A stretch of 64,000 nt of DNA from Paragyromitra xinjiangensis (GCA_038503065.1 JBCAMK010000011.1:1612001-1676000); one strand, 5' to 3'. Counted from the first letter of the stretch, positions 36,170 to 50,037 are shown. A program made the numbers and translations. The notes: generated by a model not told the origin, from the sequence alone.

Positions 36170-38642
36170 AGCTACTACTGATCCTGTGGTCCATAAGCAT
36201 CCGCCCTGGTCAAAACGGAACATTGTTACTCACTTCGACACCTCGCGTAAAAAGTAAAGCTTCCCGGACTATTAATATTCTCTGTGGGAGGACCACGGAA
36301 GCACAGCACACTCGGAGTAATCAAACGAAAATGACGAACTTGCGATTACGGAAAGTTTAGTTGATAACGGGAGGGGGCTAGCCGACTTTATAGAATAGGT
36401 AGCTAGTAGGTTCGCAAAAACGCGAAGCCTGGTGCGAAGTGCGAATTCGCACCGGTCCCGTCGTGCTCGATAAGTGAGGTGTGCGAACTGCTCATGAAAT
36501 GTTTAGGGCCGATGTCAAGTACACGAGAACACATCGCAGAGGTTTGTAGTGCTGTCAGTAGCAGTTGGAGAAGAAAAAAGAATAGAAACTGGTGCGCACC
36601 AGTTTGGGGGTGGGCTTTGAACTGGAGAGGGCCGACAAAATCGGCCAGCTCCATGCACATCATATCAGTTTATACCAGACCCTGCGATGGCGCACAGCTT
36701 GGCCAATGAACAGACCTTTTCCCTGCAGAGGATGCTATAATGGCATTGTAAACATGTCATCACGTGTTCGGCTCGAGGGCGTGAAGTTTCATGGCAAGAA
36801 CTTCCATCTTCAACTCGGATGCATGTTTCAAGTTCATCCCAACATTAGGTCTTGAATGTTGTCAATCGCTCAGTAGCCCCCTTATTAGCTACTGATCTGG
36901 CCATTGTTTATTCTTGCTTGAGCTCAGGCTTGAGAAGAAACACGCTAGCAATCTATTGCGTCACCGAGAATCCAATCAAGGGGCGGCACCCACCCATCCA
37001 TGGCCACAGCGGAAGCCACACATCAGATGTGCGCCTTCATGCGGATGATAAACTAGTTTTTTTCTTATATTCAGTCAGACACGTATGTCTAAAAATCAAC
37101 GTAGGTAGCTGCGATGATCAATGGAATTTGCTTCAACTTTCCTAAATTCGCCTCGCAAGGCTCTAAAGACTGTACTTGTTGGACATGGCGCTTTGGGTCG
37201 TTTTACGTCTCATGCACTGAGGAACGAACGTACCTCATCCTCATCAGTCACAGCTCTTCACCAGCCATACATCCCAACAGGTCTATACCACACAACCCTT
37301 CTCTACCAGATGCTCCTATCATCCCCTATCGGCCAAAGTCTCTCCTCATTCGGACGTTCGACTATTTTCGAGTTCAAAATTCATCTAATCGATCTAGTCA
37401 TTTTCCTGGGTTTCAAACCCGGACTATTCTTCTTCCTGGTTGGTTACCGATATTCAAGCCAAAATTTTGGAACCAAACGTCAGTAAATACGTCTCTTCGG
37501 CCATCACACAGAGCAGAGCACTAATGCGTGGTTGTCACTGCCCCGACGCAGGGACAGAAGATGGCCCGTGAGTCGGCCCGATGGCGTCTTTAGTAACCGA
37601 TCGATTGGGACTGAATCTTGATGAACCCATCCACCCATCTAGCTATAGCCCCAGAGATACCTATAACAACTTAACTACAAGATGACCTAGGGGGCTATTT
37701 AAACCCTACCTTCGACCTTCCAAGCGTCTGTCAACCAATCGGGGAGCTAATAGCGGCAGCTAAATATATATGTGACTCAGCCGAGAACTCTAAACCCCAA
37801 ATAGTTGCAAACCAACCCCTTTCACTTAAGCCTAGCACAAAGCTTATTTCGACACAATTGCAAGCCCCTCGATAATACTTGCCCATAATAGAATTCAGGG
37901 GCCATAGTTTTTTTAATTATTTTCCGAAACAGTGTTCAGATCAGCTCACATGCTGATTGGAAGGCGTTCTGGGGCCATCGTGGGTAATTTTGCCCATGTA
38001 ATAACCAGCTGCAGAACCGAAACTTAAATAACCAGAGCAATTTTATGAGATTAGAAAGCTCAAACTAGGCCTAGAACAGAAGCTAATACAATTTATATTG
38101 ACCCCTATTAATTCATATAACTTCCCTCCTACCGTGGCCTACTACGAAGTTAGAGAGACCTCTTCTCCCATCGATCCCGGGGCTATAAAGGCTAGGAGCC
38201 ATAAGCACACAACCACATGCAAGCCGCGTTCCAAAGATACGGGGGAACCCGTTAATTTTTCAGGCGCCCTATCCGCAAGCCCTCCTCCTCCGCTGATAGA
38301 GTTTCCCATTTTTGGCACAGAAGATTTTGTCATAACCTTAGAACCCATTATCGGCATATGTCAGCCCATACACATTAGCTCTGCGAACAGCTGGCGACCC
38401 ACTTTGACGCATCTGTTGGTCTATGAAGTAGTAATTATATCTTGGGGTGAATGCTTCCTTTCTAGGAGAAGCTTCTTTTGTTTAAATGCCGGCTGTTACG
38501 ACTCGATAACAGGCATTTATACATCTGTGAGAGCCTTACGTTCATAAATAAAGATGTACGTTGGTTATAAGGCAGGGGGTACAACGGGTATTATTCACTA
38601 AAGGGAAGCCTACTCATCATTGTAGAAGCAGGGTTTTTTTTT

Positions 38643-38678
38643 AGGGAGGGGAGGGGGTAGGGGGGTAGGGGGGTAGGG
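38643..38678 (+). other. G-rich tract with G-quadruplex potential
   Basis: The run reads AGGGAGGGGAGGGGGTAG and continues as two further TAGGGGGG units and a final TAGGG. It holds six G runs of three or more separated by one or two bases, which satisfies the usual intramolecular G-quadruplex pattern. It follows a T8 run. No gene lies within 2 kb. Confidence 0.75.
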
Positions 38679-39727
38679 TGACGTCGACCACGTGCATATG
38701 CATGACTTTCCCTATGGCTAGGGGTTTCCTCTTACTATAACTATAATAACCGCGAGGTTAACCGTATCCTCAAAGACAATAAAGAGAGAAAAGCCCGTGG
38801 AGAATAAGATTGCTGTAATACCCATGGGTGATCCCCGCATACGAGACTTGAGTATCCATCTTAATTATAACCAAGCCACAGCCTGAAAACTTGTTACCCT
38901 CCCCTCCACCGACAGATAGGGTTAGCTTTCAGGACCTCTGAAAATTGGAACCCAACGATGGCGATGATAATGAATTCATTAAGTACATCCAACCACATTG
39001 AAACTCAATGTAATTATGCATTTATTCGGTTTATAGTCCCGTTCAATTTTTGAGCTTAAACATTTAGTAGTGGTAGTTATAAATAATCACGTGCACCCAA
39101 CCGTCGCTTAAGATCGATATATCGATAGTTGTCTTAAGCCTATAAAGTGGGTTTATAGCTACCTGCAGATCTATTTTCAGGCCTAGCAGCAACTTGCCTC
39201 AGAACCTCACCGACCACGCCACACAGACGAAAGCGGCCAATATTGTTCGGAGGTGAGTTCACTTACTTGTGCCCACAGATTACCTCGAAGAACCCACACA
39301 CGCATGGCCAAAGAAACCCGAAGTCTCCTATTAGCAGCGTTTTATAGAAGGTTTTCAATAATAGTCCTCTATTTCCTTCACTGTGTGAAGAGAGCGAGAC
39401 TTACTAAATTTACCTATGAGGCCGAAAATTAAGCAGTTGATAATTCGATCTAGGGTTTTAAGGAAGTCTACCCCCTCTTTCGTTCTAGTCAAAGCAGCAA
39501 GGTCGGCCAAATCTCGTTTGCAGTATATTGTTTAGATTTTTGACGTTTATACCTAGCTAGATTCCTGCTTCGTATACCATTCATGAACTATCACTCGCAA
39601 ACCTTCTGGTCTGGCCCCACAAACCATAAACGGTTGCGCTAATCAAACCTAGAATCCAAGTGGCGAATCTTTACCGGGAAAGGACTTAATCTATAGAGTG
39701 GTGCTACAAGAGATGCCCAAACTTAAG

Positions 39728-39845
39728 TACAAACGTATGGAGGGTGAAGTTGGAACGGCAAGGGTACTAAAAAACCGTTTTTTGTAGCTTAATAGTTATA
39801 ACTGAACATCCTGGCTGTTCCAACTTCACCCCTCGCACGCTTGTA
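39728..39845. mobile_element. 118-bp miniature inverted-repeat element
   Basis: Left arm TACAAACGTATGGAGGGTGA then AGTTGGAACGGC; right arm, other strand, TACAAGCGTGCGAGGGGTGA then AGTTGGAACAGC. The arms are about 36 bp, roughly 85 percent identical, and both begin with TA, the expected target duplication of a Tc1/mariner-type element. No coding capacity. Confidence 0.65.
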
Positions 39846-42800
39846 GATGCTGAAGCTGGAGACGAACTGTTGGGGTGGCCAGAAGGCACGTGATCGGAAT
39901 GACGCAAAAACCATAATCAAGTTAACATTGCTTTTCTACAAGCCCCTGTGCCAGAGTTTCACTTATTTCATAAGGATGTTTCAGCCGCTTTCTTAGCCGC
40001 AGAGCCTTTGTTCTAGAGGGTTTCTCCGTGGCGTGTCAATAAGGCTGCGGAAACGTGGTATGTATTTTAAGTAACATTATTTTAGATCTTCGGAAATCAT
40101 GTACCCGGTATGCAGAGCTATAGTATCACATAGTTCGAAGGATTTGTTATCTCCGAAAACTTTGTAGCAGGGAACATAAGAGAGGGCGGCTTTGTGATTG
40201 GGACTTGTTCGAATAACTACACCTTTGTTCTACGAGGGCGAGCAAAACGATGGCTACCAAATTTATCACACCGCTTTTACTTATCGCTACTAGCTGCAGA
40301 AATTTCGGAGATAGTGAATTTTCCTGGTTTATACAGACTTAGGGCACGGTGAGCAGATTTCCTGGAACATGCACCATGTTACGTCCTAACAACTTAAATC
40401 TTACATGATTACAATCTACGAAACGAGGGTGCAAGTGTTTGTAAAGCTCGGCCAATAAGCGAAAGATAGTGAAACGTGGCACCCATGAGCAAACAGCATC
40501 TTCAGCCTCGAGCGGCAGAAGGAAAGCCCTAGATATACGCAGCCTTAAGTTTCCTTGCTTGTGGAGGCCTAGAAAAAATATTTTCGACTATTTATGTATG
40601 GTCTAAGATAGGCAGTTGAATAGGGATGCACGCCTTGTCCGGGCAGCAGCTAGAGATGCGAAGTCCAACAGAGACGACTAGCAGCTCACCACTTGAATCA
40701 ACTTCAGATCTGTGCGCAGGGGCGGAATGAGGCTTGGTGCTGAAAAACGTGGCAGCAACGTGGTAGCATATGCATAATGCTTACCCCTGTAACCACGTGG
40801 CCACGTGGCTCTTCCGTGCATCAAGAACGGTTTATGTGCAACCATCATCACCATCCGAAACACTCAGCCGGCGTGAAAACAGGCTCACCGCCTCAGGGCC
40901 ACATACCTACCTGATGCAGGAGACTTTAATCTGCTCCTAACGTCCCCATTTAGGCATGTCTATTCCCATTATTCATCTAGATGTCGATCGGAAATTTAGC
41001 AAATCGCCAATCTTTGTATATTCGAATTCACTGGTTCAAAAGTAACGGATATTGTTCCAATTAGCATCAAAAGCCATTATTGTAGATCCCCCAGTTGACA
41101 TTGACCAAAGTAGGGGCCCATTGGCATATGTCTAACAACTTTGTTCAAACTAGTGTAGAATTGCCGAATTGCAATATAATCAGTATACTGAGTGTATAGC
41201 TGCCCCATATTTTGCCATACGTTTGTTCATGCGTTATATTATATTACCCAAGATTATCTTCGTCATAGAAGCGGGGTTAATATTAATCGTGCAGGCATTG
41301 GTTTAGTGATATTTCAGGGCCTCAATTTCTTGGAGATACTAGAGTAGGGAAGCCGAAGTTCGTGATTACCGTATCTCGGGCTAAGTATATTTGGTTTGTT
41401 TCGCCTATACACTAGATCCACATGCACATGTAGTATGCCTACCATAATTTCGCTGATGAAGTGAATCACGGGCACCCCTTTCAATTCCTAGTACTAGTCC
41501 TTAGGCGAAGCACCCGATTCCGAAGGAAGAAGGCTGCTTCCACATATGTATATACCTTCCCCGATGCGCAAACCGATGCACAAACCGACGATATGCAAGA
41601 AGTGAGGCGCTGGGCCTTTCATGCTTAGTGAAATTGTATTATCAGCCACGAAATCTGCTGAGTTTGGGCCCCAGAAAATCGGAACGTGCACCCAAGTAGT
41701 TATAGTCATTCCATGGACACCAAAGAAAAAAAAGAGAAATCTCGAGAGCGAGAGATGTTTCATCAAAACTTGAAAACTCATTGCCAAGTTCGGTGGAAGG
41801 TAACATGATTTGAAGGAAGAGGGAGACTGGGCGGAGCTAGGAAACTACTAGCTAATATAGGGAATATCCTATAGAGAATTGTCGTTAGTTAGGGCGCCTA
41901 TCGTAGGGTGCTTTTTCTAAAAGGAAGAAAATTTGTCCTCTTCTAGCAAGCAACAGACCTTGATTTCTAATGTCTGTATCCTTAGTTTCGCTTCCTTCTG
42001 CAATATCTAGCGTATACCACGACACCCTCTTCATCTACAGTCTGTTCGAGATATTTTTCCAACATAGTTGGAATCACTCTAAGGGTTTCAGTTTCGGTGT
42101 TGTGTAGAGGAGGTTGTTGGGTTTGAAGTGCAGGTTTGTTGCTGCTCAGGACAATTTCTTCGAGCTGCTTGATCATAGCTTCAATGCGGGTTTGATGATA
42201 GTGTGATATCGATGCGTGTGTCATGACCATTAATCCGAACTGTATATCAGTTACTATCATATCAGCTCTAAGCGTACAAAAGATAATAGATGAGAGTTTC
42301 TCACATTGATTAATTGAAGACCTCGTTTTTCCTGATATCTTTATTGAGATTTTACGGCTTCGTTTGGTAGTTGTTGCCCTTTCTTTGATCTCGAATTCAG
42401 GGGGATCGGGCTCCTAATCACCTCTAGGAACTAACTAGTCCTTTATACCTCAAAGATCTCTTATACCGTGGGTTGTGGGACGAATTTTCCAGGGTTCCCA
42501 TGTCTTATATGTGCTTTTCTAGGGCTGTGGCCGATGGTTGCTGGCTCATGTACTCCTCAGAACAAGCAATACGCACAAATATGCTGAAAGATGTATGTGA
42601 AATAGAAAAAAATTATTCACAAATAAGGTTAGTATATCGAGGGCTATACTCTCGTATCTTAATTATTCATAGTTGTGGGGGAGAAACCGAATGTTCCGTG
42701 GGATGAGGATTAATAACAGGGGCTTAAGACTAAGTGCGAAACGGAAACTTTCACAGCCGTGGGCAGGATAACGTAAATAGAGTCCTCCATATTTTTGTCC

Positions 42801-44508
42801 TCAAAGGGGCCAATGACGATTTGAATCAGTTCCCCCTGTCTCCAGGCTGCTACTACCAGGTTAACTGTAACGGTGGACCTCACACCAACCGGAAAAAGCC
42901 GTTAATAAAATCCCTGTTATGAGGTCCATAAGCTAACTTGAATAGATTTGGCTTGCTTAGATTTCAGCTTCGCCCAGCAGGTCGCGAACAATTTAACTTA
43001 ATCTATTAACATAATCAAACGAGGCATGGGCCACAGGTCTTAAGTAAGTGAATGCCGTTCTGATCAATGGCTATGAAAAACTTACATAGATCTTCTTGTT
43101 TCGTTTCGCCGATCCCCACCAGCCCCGCGTTCCTGCCCTCGACAGGTCCCGTATTCTTTCTTCGGGTCTTTCCTCGGCTAGCGCTGCAAACCCAGGTGCC
43201 CCGCGTCCGCCTTCGTTAGCTCATATATACCAACACCAACATCGGAATCAAGAATATCTAGAACCAGCGGTGCTAGTGCCTATGATTGGAATTTATGTAC
43301 CCTTGCGTCCACGAGGTTGGAGAGGACTAGGGCTTTGAGAGTCATGAGGGGTGAGTGGGGTCGTAAAGGAATTAATGAGTGAGCTACTTGTGTTTTGAAA
43401 GCAGGCATTACCAACGTGCACGTGCATCTCGCGGAAGTATCATGTGGCGTCACTCGTCATTGCCAAAGCTCGATTGTGTGTTTTCCCCCCCTCCGCTCAG
43501 CACCTGTGACTCGAAGACTATAACACGAATTTAGTTCCCTACTTTTCGTATTCTTTATTACTGCATAACTTATTAGGTATCTAATATGCTGCCTGCTCTT
43601 TTATCCCAGGGAAGTAGATAAGGTGATGACACATATAATAAAATTGAAATTCGGAGGTAAATCTAGCCAACTAATTGATCAAAGGAGCTAGTAACAAGCA
43701 ATTGTTTTATAATGAATTTATGCATTTCTAAAAAGTTCAAAAGATATGTATGCGAAATATATGAGTAACGACGCCAACATCAAACCGTCATTTAACTTCC
43801 TTTCCCTGTGCCTGTACGTATGCGAATATAATCGTACCGGTACATTTCCTCCCTTCCTAGAGTGTTCAATTCCTCTTGATGCCACCTTTAGGTATTTTTA
43901 TTATTTTCTAAAAATGGCATGATTCTATTGATTTCAAGATACAGCACTACATGCATGCGGCTATAGCTATAGATAAAATGAAACGTTCTAGGCACCAATG
44001 GTACTCATAGAAAGCCCCCGGAATAAGCCCAGCAGCAAGTGCATAGAAAGGGGTTCAAACCGCGACTGGAATCCCAGGCCTAGCACAACAGACATCTCCC
44101 TTGAAACTTATAGATCGTTCATAGATTACAGTTGGCTGAGTTCTAACTACAAACTCGTCAAATACATGTAAGTACGATTAGAAACACAAGCGCAACCCTT
44201 GGAAACGGAAGAGAGATGCAGTATATAAGCTGAGCTAAATGTTGCTTCGACATCATTTACCCATCTCCTTAATGCCACATTTGGTTCCTGACCTAGACAC
44301 ATTCACACACGAAGAGAGGGTAGAGAAATAGAGAGTAAAGAAACTAAAGAACATAAAACACCTCCGTTACATGTTCGAAATACCAATTGATCCGGAGCCT
44401 AGCCAATGAAACACAAATCCAAAAACACCTAGAAATAAAAGCGGGGGGTATATAATATAGAGCGAAAAGGGACATACTTATAAGAAATACCCAGAACGGG
44501 GCAAAAAA

Positions 44509-46393
44509 TTATGCAAGCATATTATCTCCTACATCTGGAATGGCCCTTGGCCAAGTGGCTGATTGTCGGTGTGGGCTTCTAAAGGCACCATTCTCTAATA
44601 TCACCTCCCTATGAAGCTTTGGGCGGGGTTTTCGGGAAGTTTGCGAATCTTTCCTCTTTACTTGTCGGATACTCTTATCCACCAAACCATATAATTCATC
44701 TAAATGCTTGCACCTATCCCAGTCTTTAAGCTGCCAGCAAAAGTTTCTTGTCAATTGGATTAGAGCCAGAAGATCCCTGTCGGACTTGACTTTCTCCTTC
44801 TTGAATGCATGCTGCAATTCATCAACCGGTGATATATCCCCGTTGAAAGATTCAATTCTCGAAACCATTTCTTTTTTTAACCCTCGGGCGTCACTGATTC
44901 GTCGAAGAAGGTGTGTCCAGTGTGGTAGACTGAGATCTGTCGGGTTTTCGATTGGTCCCTTTTTGGCGGTTTGGCACAATGGTTTTGAGCTCCTATCGTT
45001 GATGGTATCAAGGTGAGATTTGTGTCGCTGATAGAAGACGTAGGCTGCCTCAATGCAACATTTTTGCATCGCCCCAAAGTACCTTATTTGCTCGTCCTTC
45101 TCAAGGTGCATATCCTGGCGAGGCTCGTTATCTTCTTCGAGGTTTGGGTGTTGCCTGCTCTCCTCTAGCTCCTCGTCTGAGTCGTCTTCTGACTGGCTTT
45201 CTATGTCTTGGTAGTGATATTGAGCTACTTCGCTTGACGGTGAGATATCGCTAGATAACGGAGGGAAAAGGAGATTTGGACGTTGAATTTGTGTCGTCCC
45301 GGGAGGACAGCCTTGGGTATTGGTAGTTTGAGGGATAAGGTCCTGTGAGGAAGCAGGGGCATCGAAACTGAAATTTCCATTCCACCCCTCTGGGACTGTT
45401 CGGCGTCTCTCTCCAAGGCGTAACTTTTCTTGTAGCATATCGAGAGTTTGCTGGAGCCTCTGACTCTCCGACTCATCCGGGATAAGTGAATGATGGTCTA
45501 AAAGATTGTTCAAAATGTTCAGTTGGTCCGCGATGCAGGTGAACACAGCGGAAGGCAAAGATACGTGAACAGCCTTCCCGCTGGGTTCGATCACCCTGGG
45601 ACTGTTTGGACGTCCAGTGTTCATTATAGGCCTGCGATTTACTTTACCCAAAGTTTTAGCCTCTAGCTCCTCCAAGAAATTTGCCAGTTCAAGGTCCGCC
45701 CTATACTGATGTCGAACCCCTTTTTTGTGTTTTAAGGATGTCGCGATCCACGTCTCCTTCACCCAGTCCCCCGGATTTTCAAATCTATGATCCTTTGTTG
45801 CATGCTTGAGTGCTTTATCCCGTTTGTCGAATTGCAAAAAACATTCCACTTTCTTGCAAACCCATATTCGATGCATCTTTTGGTGGCGGATAAACATCTC
45901 GGCAGACTCCGAAGCGAAACTCTCTGCACACTTTGTGAACACACATTGATAGCGGAGTGTCTGAACATGACAATTTTTATTATGTTCTCTGCGCTAGAGT
46001 TAGCACAACACACCTTGGAACCTTACGCGGACAGGAATTCGGGGAATAAGCGCAGGGAATTGTTGATGGTAGGGTTTAGAGTTCAATCCACCAATTATGC
46101 CCCAGGCTAGCGCTAGTAGAACTAAGATTTAACACATACCTCCACGAATAGTCATCGGAGAAAGAACATCCGCAAGCTTCCCGGAAGCATTGGAGTATTT
46201 TTGATGTTTCTTGAAAAGTGGCTTGTGATCCAAGAGGCTGCTGTCGTGGGAAGCTGTTGGTCTCTGTTGTGGAAAACTTGCCCGAGGCCTGTAGTCATTT
46301 GTCAGGCCCCCAGAAACGAAGTCGTGGAGAAGAACCTTTCAAACCTACCCCACCCGGAATTTGTTTTGCAAAGCTCAAGGGGAATGTCGACAT
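44509..46393 (-). CDS. C2H2 zinc-finger protein with N-terminal fingers (paralog 6)
   Basis: Three exons (46393-46349, 46288-46140, 45988-44509) give 557 aa in frame. The fingers lie at residues ~47-125, not mid-protein as in the other array members. Finger 1 is CFREACGCSFSDDYSWR joined to EHNKNCH (C-x4-C-x12-H-x4-H), split by the intron at 45989-46139. Finger 2 is CVFTKCAESFASESAEMF then IRHQKMH. A third, CKKVEC ... ALKHATKDH, is also complete. The rest has helical, charged segments (LEKDEQIRYFGAMQKCCIEA; LVDKSIRQVKRKDSQ) and an acidic stretch, with no named domain. Probably a nuclear regulator. The very short first exon (15 codons) is the weakest part of the model. Confidence 0.78.
45989..46139 (-). 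other. Intron splitting zinc finger 1 of paralog 6
   Basis: Donor AG|GTATGT after Ser-Trp, acceptor GCGCAG|AGAACAT, phase 2, joining to Arg-Glu-His. It is the longest of the finger introns at 151 nt. Confidence 0.8.
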
Positions 46394-48900
46394 GCGTCCA
46401 AGCCGGTCAAGAACTGAAGGTGGGCCTAAAGCGCAAGTAAATATGGGTAATTATCCAAACACCGTGCACATGGAAATTACTCACTCATTTCGCCTATAGC
46501 GGAATCACTGAATATTTCTCTTCGCGATGTAAGTAAAGAAGAAGGGGGACGCAAGAACGCTCCCACATTGTCCGGAGGTGAAGGTCAAGATAATAAGACG
46601 TTGGACGCGAAAGATCGCCAAACATAGAGCACAGCGATGGCGCGGGAGATACCCTTACTCTATCTATATAAGGAACGTGGAGGCTCTGTGGGAGCGTTTG
46701 CAATTGAGAATAGAGCAGAATGCAGGAGTGGCACGGATAATTATTCCTTCACGGCAGCTGGAATGTAAGCGATATGATGAGCACTTATCCCGTCCGCGGC
46801 CCCACTATTCATGCTTCATCGCCCGACATTCATCCAACTCGATTATCCAATAGCAGCTTTCCTAACCACCACCACCCTATACATAAGCATTCTCTGCAGA
46901 TAAGCCCCACTTTGTAATGCTGGAATGGTTTCAAAGGTCCTTGTACTTGAAATCGGTACCCGTACCACGGGTTTCCTTTTCTGCGGGCGAATGTTCATGT
47001 ACAATCGGCCCCGGTGAGAGTTCGAGTCCTATCTTGAATAAGCAAAGTACAATAGAAGGAAACCTATCTTATTGTGGTGTGTTCAAACGAGGCGCCGATG
47101 ATCAGGGAAATCGCTCGCCAGGAAAGAGCTTAAAGCACCTACAGCCAATTAAAACCACAGCACCTCGTATTAATGAAATACCATACTGGCCTTAATTGAT
47201 GCCCAGCAAAGACATGTGAGTCCCGAAATCGTTACCCCGCGTGACAATAAAAGCGTATTGCAAAGCAACAGTGTTTCACAGTCAGCTGCAACAGGAAGGT
47301 GGTGAGGCCAGCTCCCTCAACCCCGGAATCATGCGCCATGTGCCTCAAAACGCTGAAGCTCAGATTGCTCCTAGTCTAATACCAAGAGCTCGCAGGAACT
47401 CTCCCTTGGAAACCTTCAAGAGCTTGGTCGCGGCGGGTCCGAAGTTTCCAGAGAGAGACCACCTGTCAAAAATAACCGTCCCGGCAGCTATAATAACGTG
47501 CCTAAACATCCCCTGAGAAACGGGTGTAGTTATACCCGGCTTTCGCGTGGGGCGAAGCATCTGGAGGGTGTGATGATATCGGAAAACATCCCACAAAGAC
47601 GTATCGAGAAGCAACAGCCGAGCTACCGAAGCCATGGCATTCTGCTGACTCACAGAGCTACTTCTTCAGGGTGATCCACTGTAGTGGTAACGGTGTCCGG
47701 TACCTCGGTTTAGAGAGAAAAAATGTCATCAGGGTAGTATTAATCGTATACGTAGGCTGGCTATGGGGTTTACCGGACAACTCTCCCCAAATCAACAAAA
47801 ACTGCAATACAGGCCCCCATTTCCACTTGTGTGATGGGAATGGTTACCCAGTAATCTTTTTTTCAGTAATAAACGCTACCCCAACCCGCTTAGTACAGAT
47901 GGATCATCACATAAGGCTTCCATATGCCTACCCCGAAATCTTTGTTACGATTCACATCGAAGAAATGGCGTTTTGTCAACTCGCAAAATAATTGGCGCCT
48001 TGGTCGTACCAACAGTAGGCTTTGAAATGCCAGCTGAATTCATGACAGCTGAGGCATATACCTAGTAAAGACTCCTACAGATATTGCTAGCCGACATCTG
48101 TACTATTATCTTGATTTGTCGTGAGTTCCGGTGCCAAAAATGGGAAGCTACTCAAACAAACCCTTGAGTTATTACGCTATACTCAAAGAAGGCATCTGAA
48201 CTTACTTCCCACTTGCCACATGCCCGACTCCCCGGGCTGCGTGAAAAAGATTGGTTTACCTTCATAGCAGGATAAGAAAAAGAGTAACCGTGAACAGCCC
48301 ACTCCCCCCGACCTGTTTGACTAGCGCTACCAGTATTTTGCTAAAAGGGAAGGCCAGAGAGTTAACATGCCCAGATATAACAGAACAAGGGCAGTCGACG
48401 AAGTGAAGTGGGCAACGGTATGGACCTTTGGATTATGGGCTGCGGGTTGGTCTTACTGAATTATAATGTTTAAATATTTCTGGATTTGAAGTCGTGAACT
48501 GACTATTAGATCTGAGGGTGTTAGTGTTGTTGAGTGGAAATCCTTGTTCCTTCTATACGTCATATGCATGGCTGTCGGAATATATATATCGGAGAAACCC
48601 CCATTAAAGGCTGCAGATATCCAACCTTATAAAAGAGATGATAAAGTAAGAGAACGTGGGAAATACACGTGTACTTCAAACTTCTAACAGAGACATAAAA
48701 GAATTGAGGAGTCCAGAGAAGAGTACTGTACATGTACTAAAGACAATCTCATCTTCAATAACCATGTTGGAATCTCCCGTTATATTAGTTTGGGCTCTAT
48801 CTGGTCCGACTGATGGTTGTGGCCTATACTTATTAGTAGATCTAGTGCCGTTATTATCATCGTCTCTCCGAGATACTAATGATGTTCAAATGCGTACGGA

Positions 48901-48920
48901 TAGGGTTAGGGTTAGGGTTA
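48901..48920 (+). repeat. Interstitial telomeric repeat, (TTAGGG) type
   Basis: The tract reads TAGGG, then two TTAGGG units, then TTA. It is the only place in the window with more than two units in a row. Confidence 0.9.
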
Positions 48921-50037
48921 TCGGAGGGACAACCCTTTCAATTTTATCTATCTTACTTAGTACATCTATCATTCAAGGATATGATCGGGGAAGGAAGTCG
49001 AGGTTCTGACCCGTGGGGTTGTACTCTTCAATCGTAGTGGTTTTAGGCAGGGTATACTGCATTGTTTTGTTGGGTCGCGGCATAAATTTGCTATAGAAAG
49101 TTGCAATCGTTGGTTGAAAGTTATATTAATTATCACACTTTCTAATTGTAGCTTTAAGATGTGTATTCGTTGATGATTGATTTGCGGATTATGGCAAATA
49201 ATATAGGAGAGAGAGCAAATCCCGAGCATACACGTTTAATTCCGACCCTAGTCCCACCTATTACTACCATTTCGCTGTAGGATTTGTGTACGAGAGAGGC
49301 ATTAAAAGATGATTGCCTAGATGCCAAGCTTACTATATCTAGCACTGAGTTCACTTTATCAGCTCTTGTGGTGCTGTAGCTCACGACACAACTCAGTTGC
49401 TCGGGTTTTGTATACGTAATAAGAAAAGCTGAAGGTACCGCGGCCGGTGCCTAGCCTGAGGTATTAATATTAAGGTCTAACTACTAGCTAACGGACCGTT
49501 GAACAAGCTTAGTGCGGGAAGTCACCCGCTACCGTTAACGTTAGCGTTGCATTAGTTACTAGGGATACATTGAAGTTGCACCTCACTTTAAAATCGCGGG
49601 CTTGGGGTTCCTTAACAGAAGACTTTCTGAGGGTTTCTGTGTAAATTGGTGTCGATAGGTCACTCAGACAAAACCACTGGGTACAGTGCTTTGGTGATTC
49701 CCATCGTATGTAGCCCTTACCGTTGTAGAGTAGTAGATATGAACTTGAATACGTCATGTTACACCCGCCATAATTCGGATTCTAGGATCGGCGGTTAGCC
49801 CAAGTATACTCACCTATTCATAAAGTAAACAGTAGGGTGAAGTAGTTACGTACATAATACCATGCTGCTTACTTTTCTAGAAGGTCGGAATTCCCAACAC
49901 CATGGTCCGGTGAGGATGGTGACAGCACCCTCTTGTTTTCTTCCGAGTTTAGCGAGAATGGTAAGACAGCGATCAGTGGATGTGTTGGCAAAGAGCTCTG
50001 GGGTTGATGACCCAGAAGTGATATGAAACAGCAGCCT

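Larger units (their letters stand above)
36170..44508. other. Long intergenic region, no gene supported
   Basis: Several open frames exist (37114-37524 in two overlapping frames, 38098-38547, 41982-42260 minus, 43096-43338), but none has a recognisable domain or a convincing exon structure. The minus frame at 41982-42260 (YHQTRIEAMIKQLEEIVLSS, then LEKYLEQT) has a coiled-coil-like look and a possible acceptor at its start, so it may be a gene remnant. Listed separately are a G-rich tract (38643-38678) and a 118-bp inverted-repeat element (39728-39845). Confidence 0.5.

Noticed and set aside
37114..37524. Two overlapping plus-strand frames of 121 and 136 codons
   Set aside because: Neither has a domain, splice signals or a plausible composition; two open frames over the same bases point to chance.
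38098..38547. 149-codon plus-strand frame
   Set aside because: Starts at TTG, no domain; probably chance.
40791..40812. CCACGTGGCCACGTGG palindrome, possible E-box pair
   Set aside because: No gene nearby to regulate; left as a simple palindrome.
46980..47040. tRNA B-box-like GAGTTCGAGTCC
   Set aside because: No pairing T-stem, no A-box at the right distance and no acceptor stem could be drawn.
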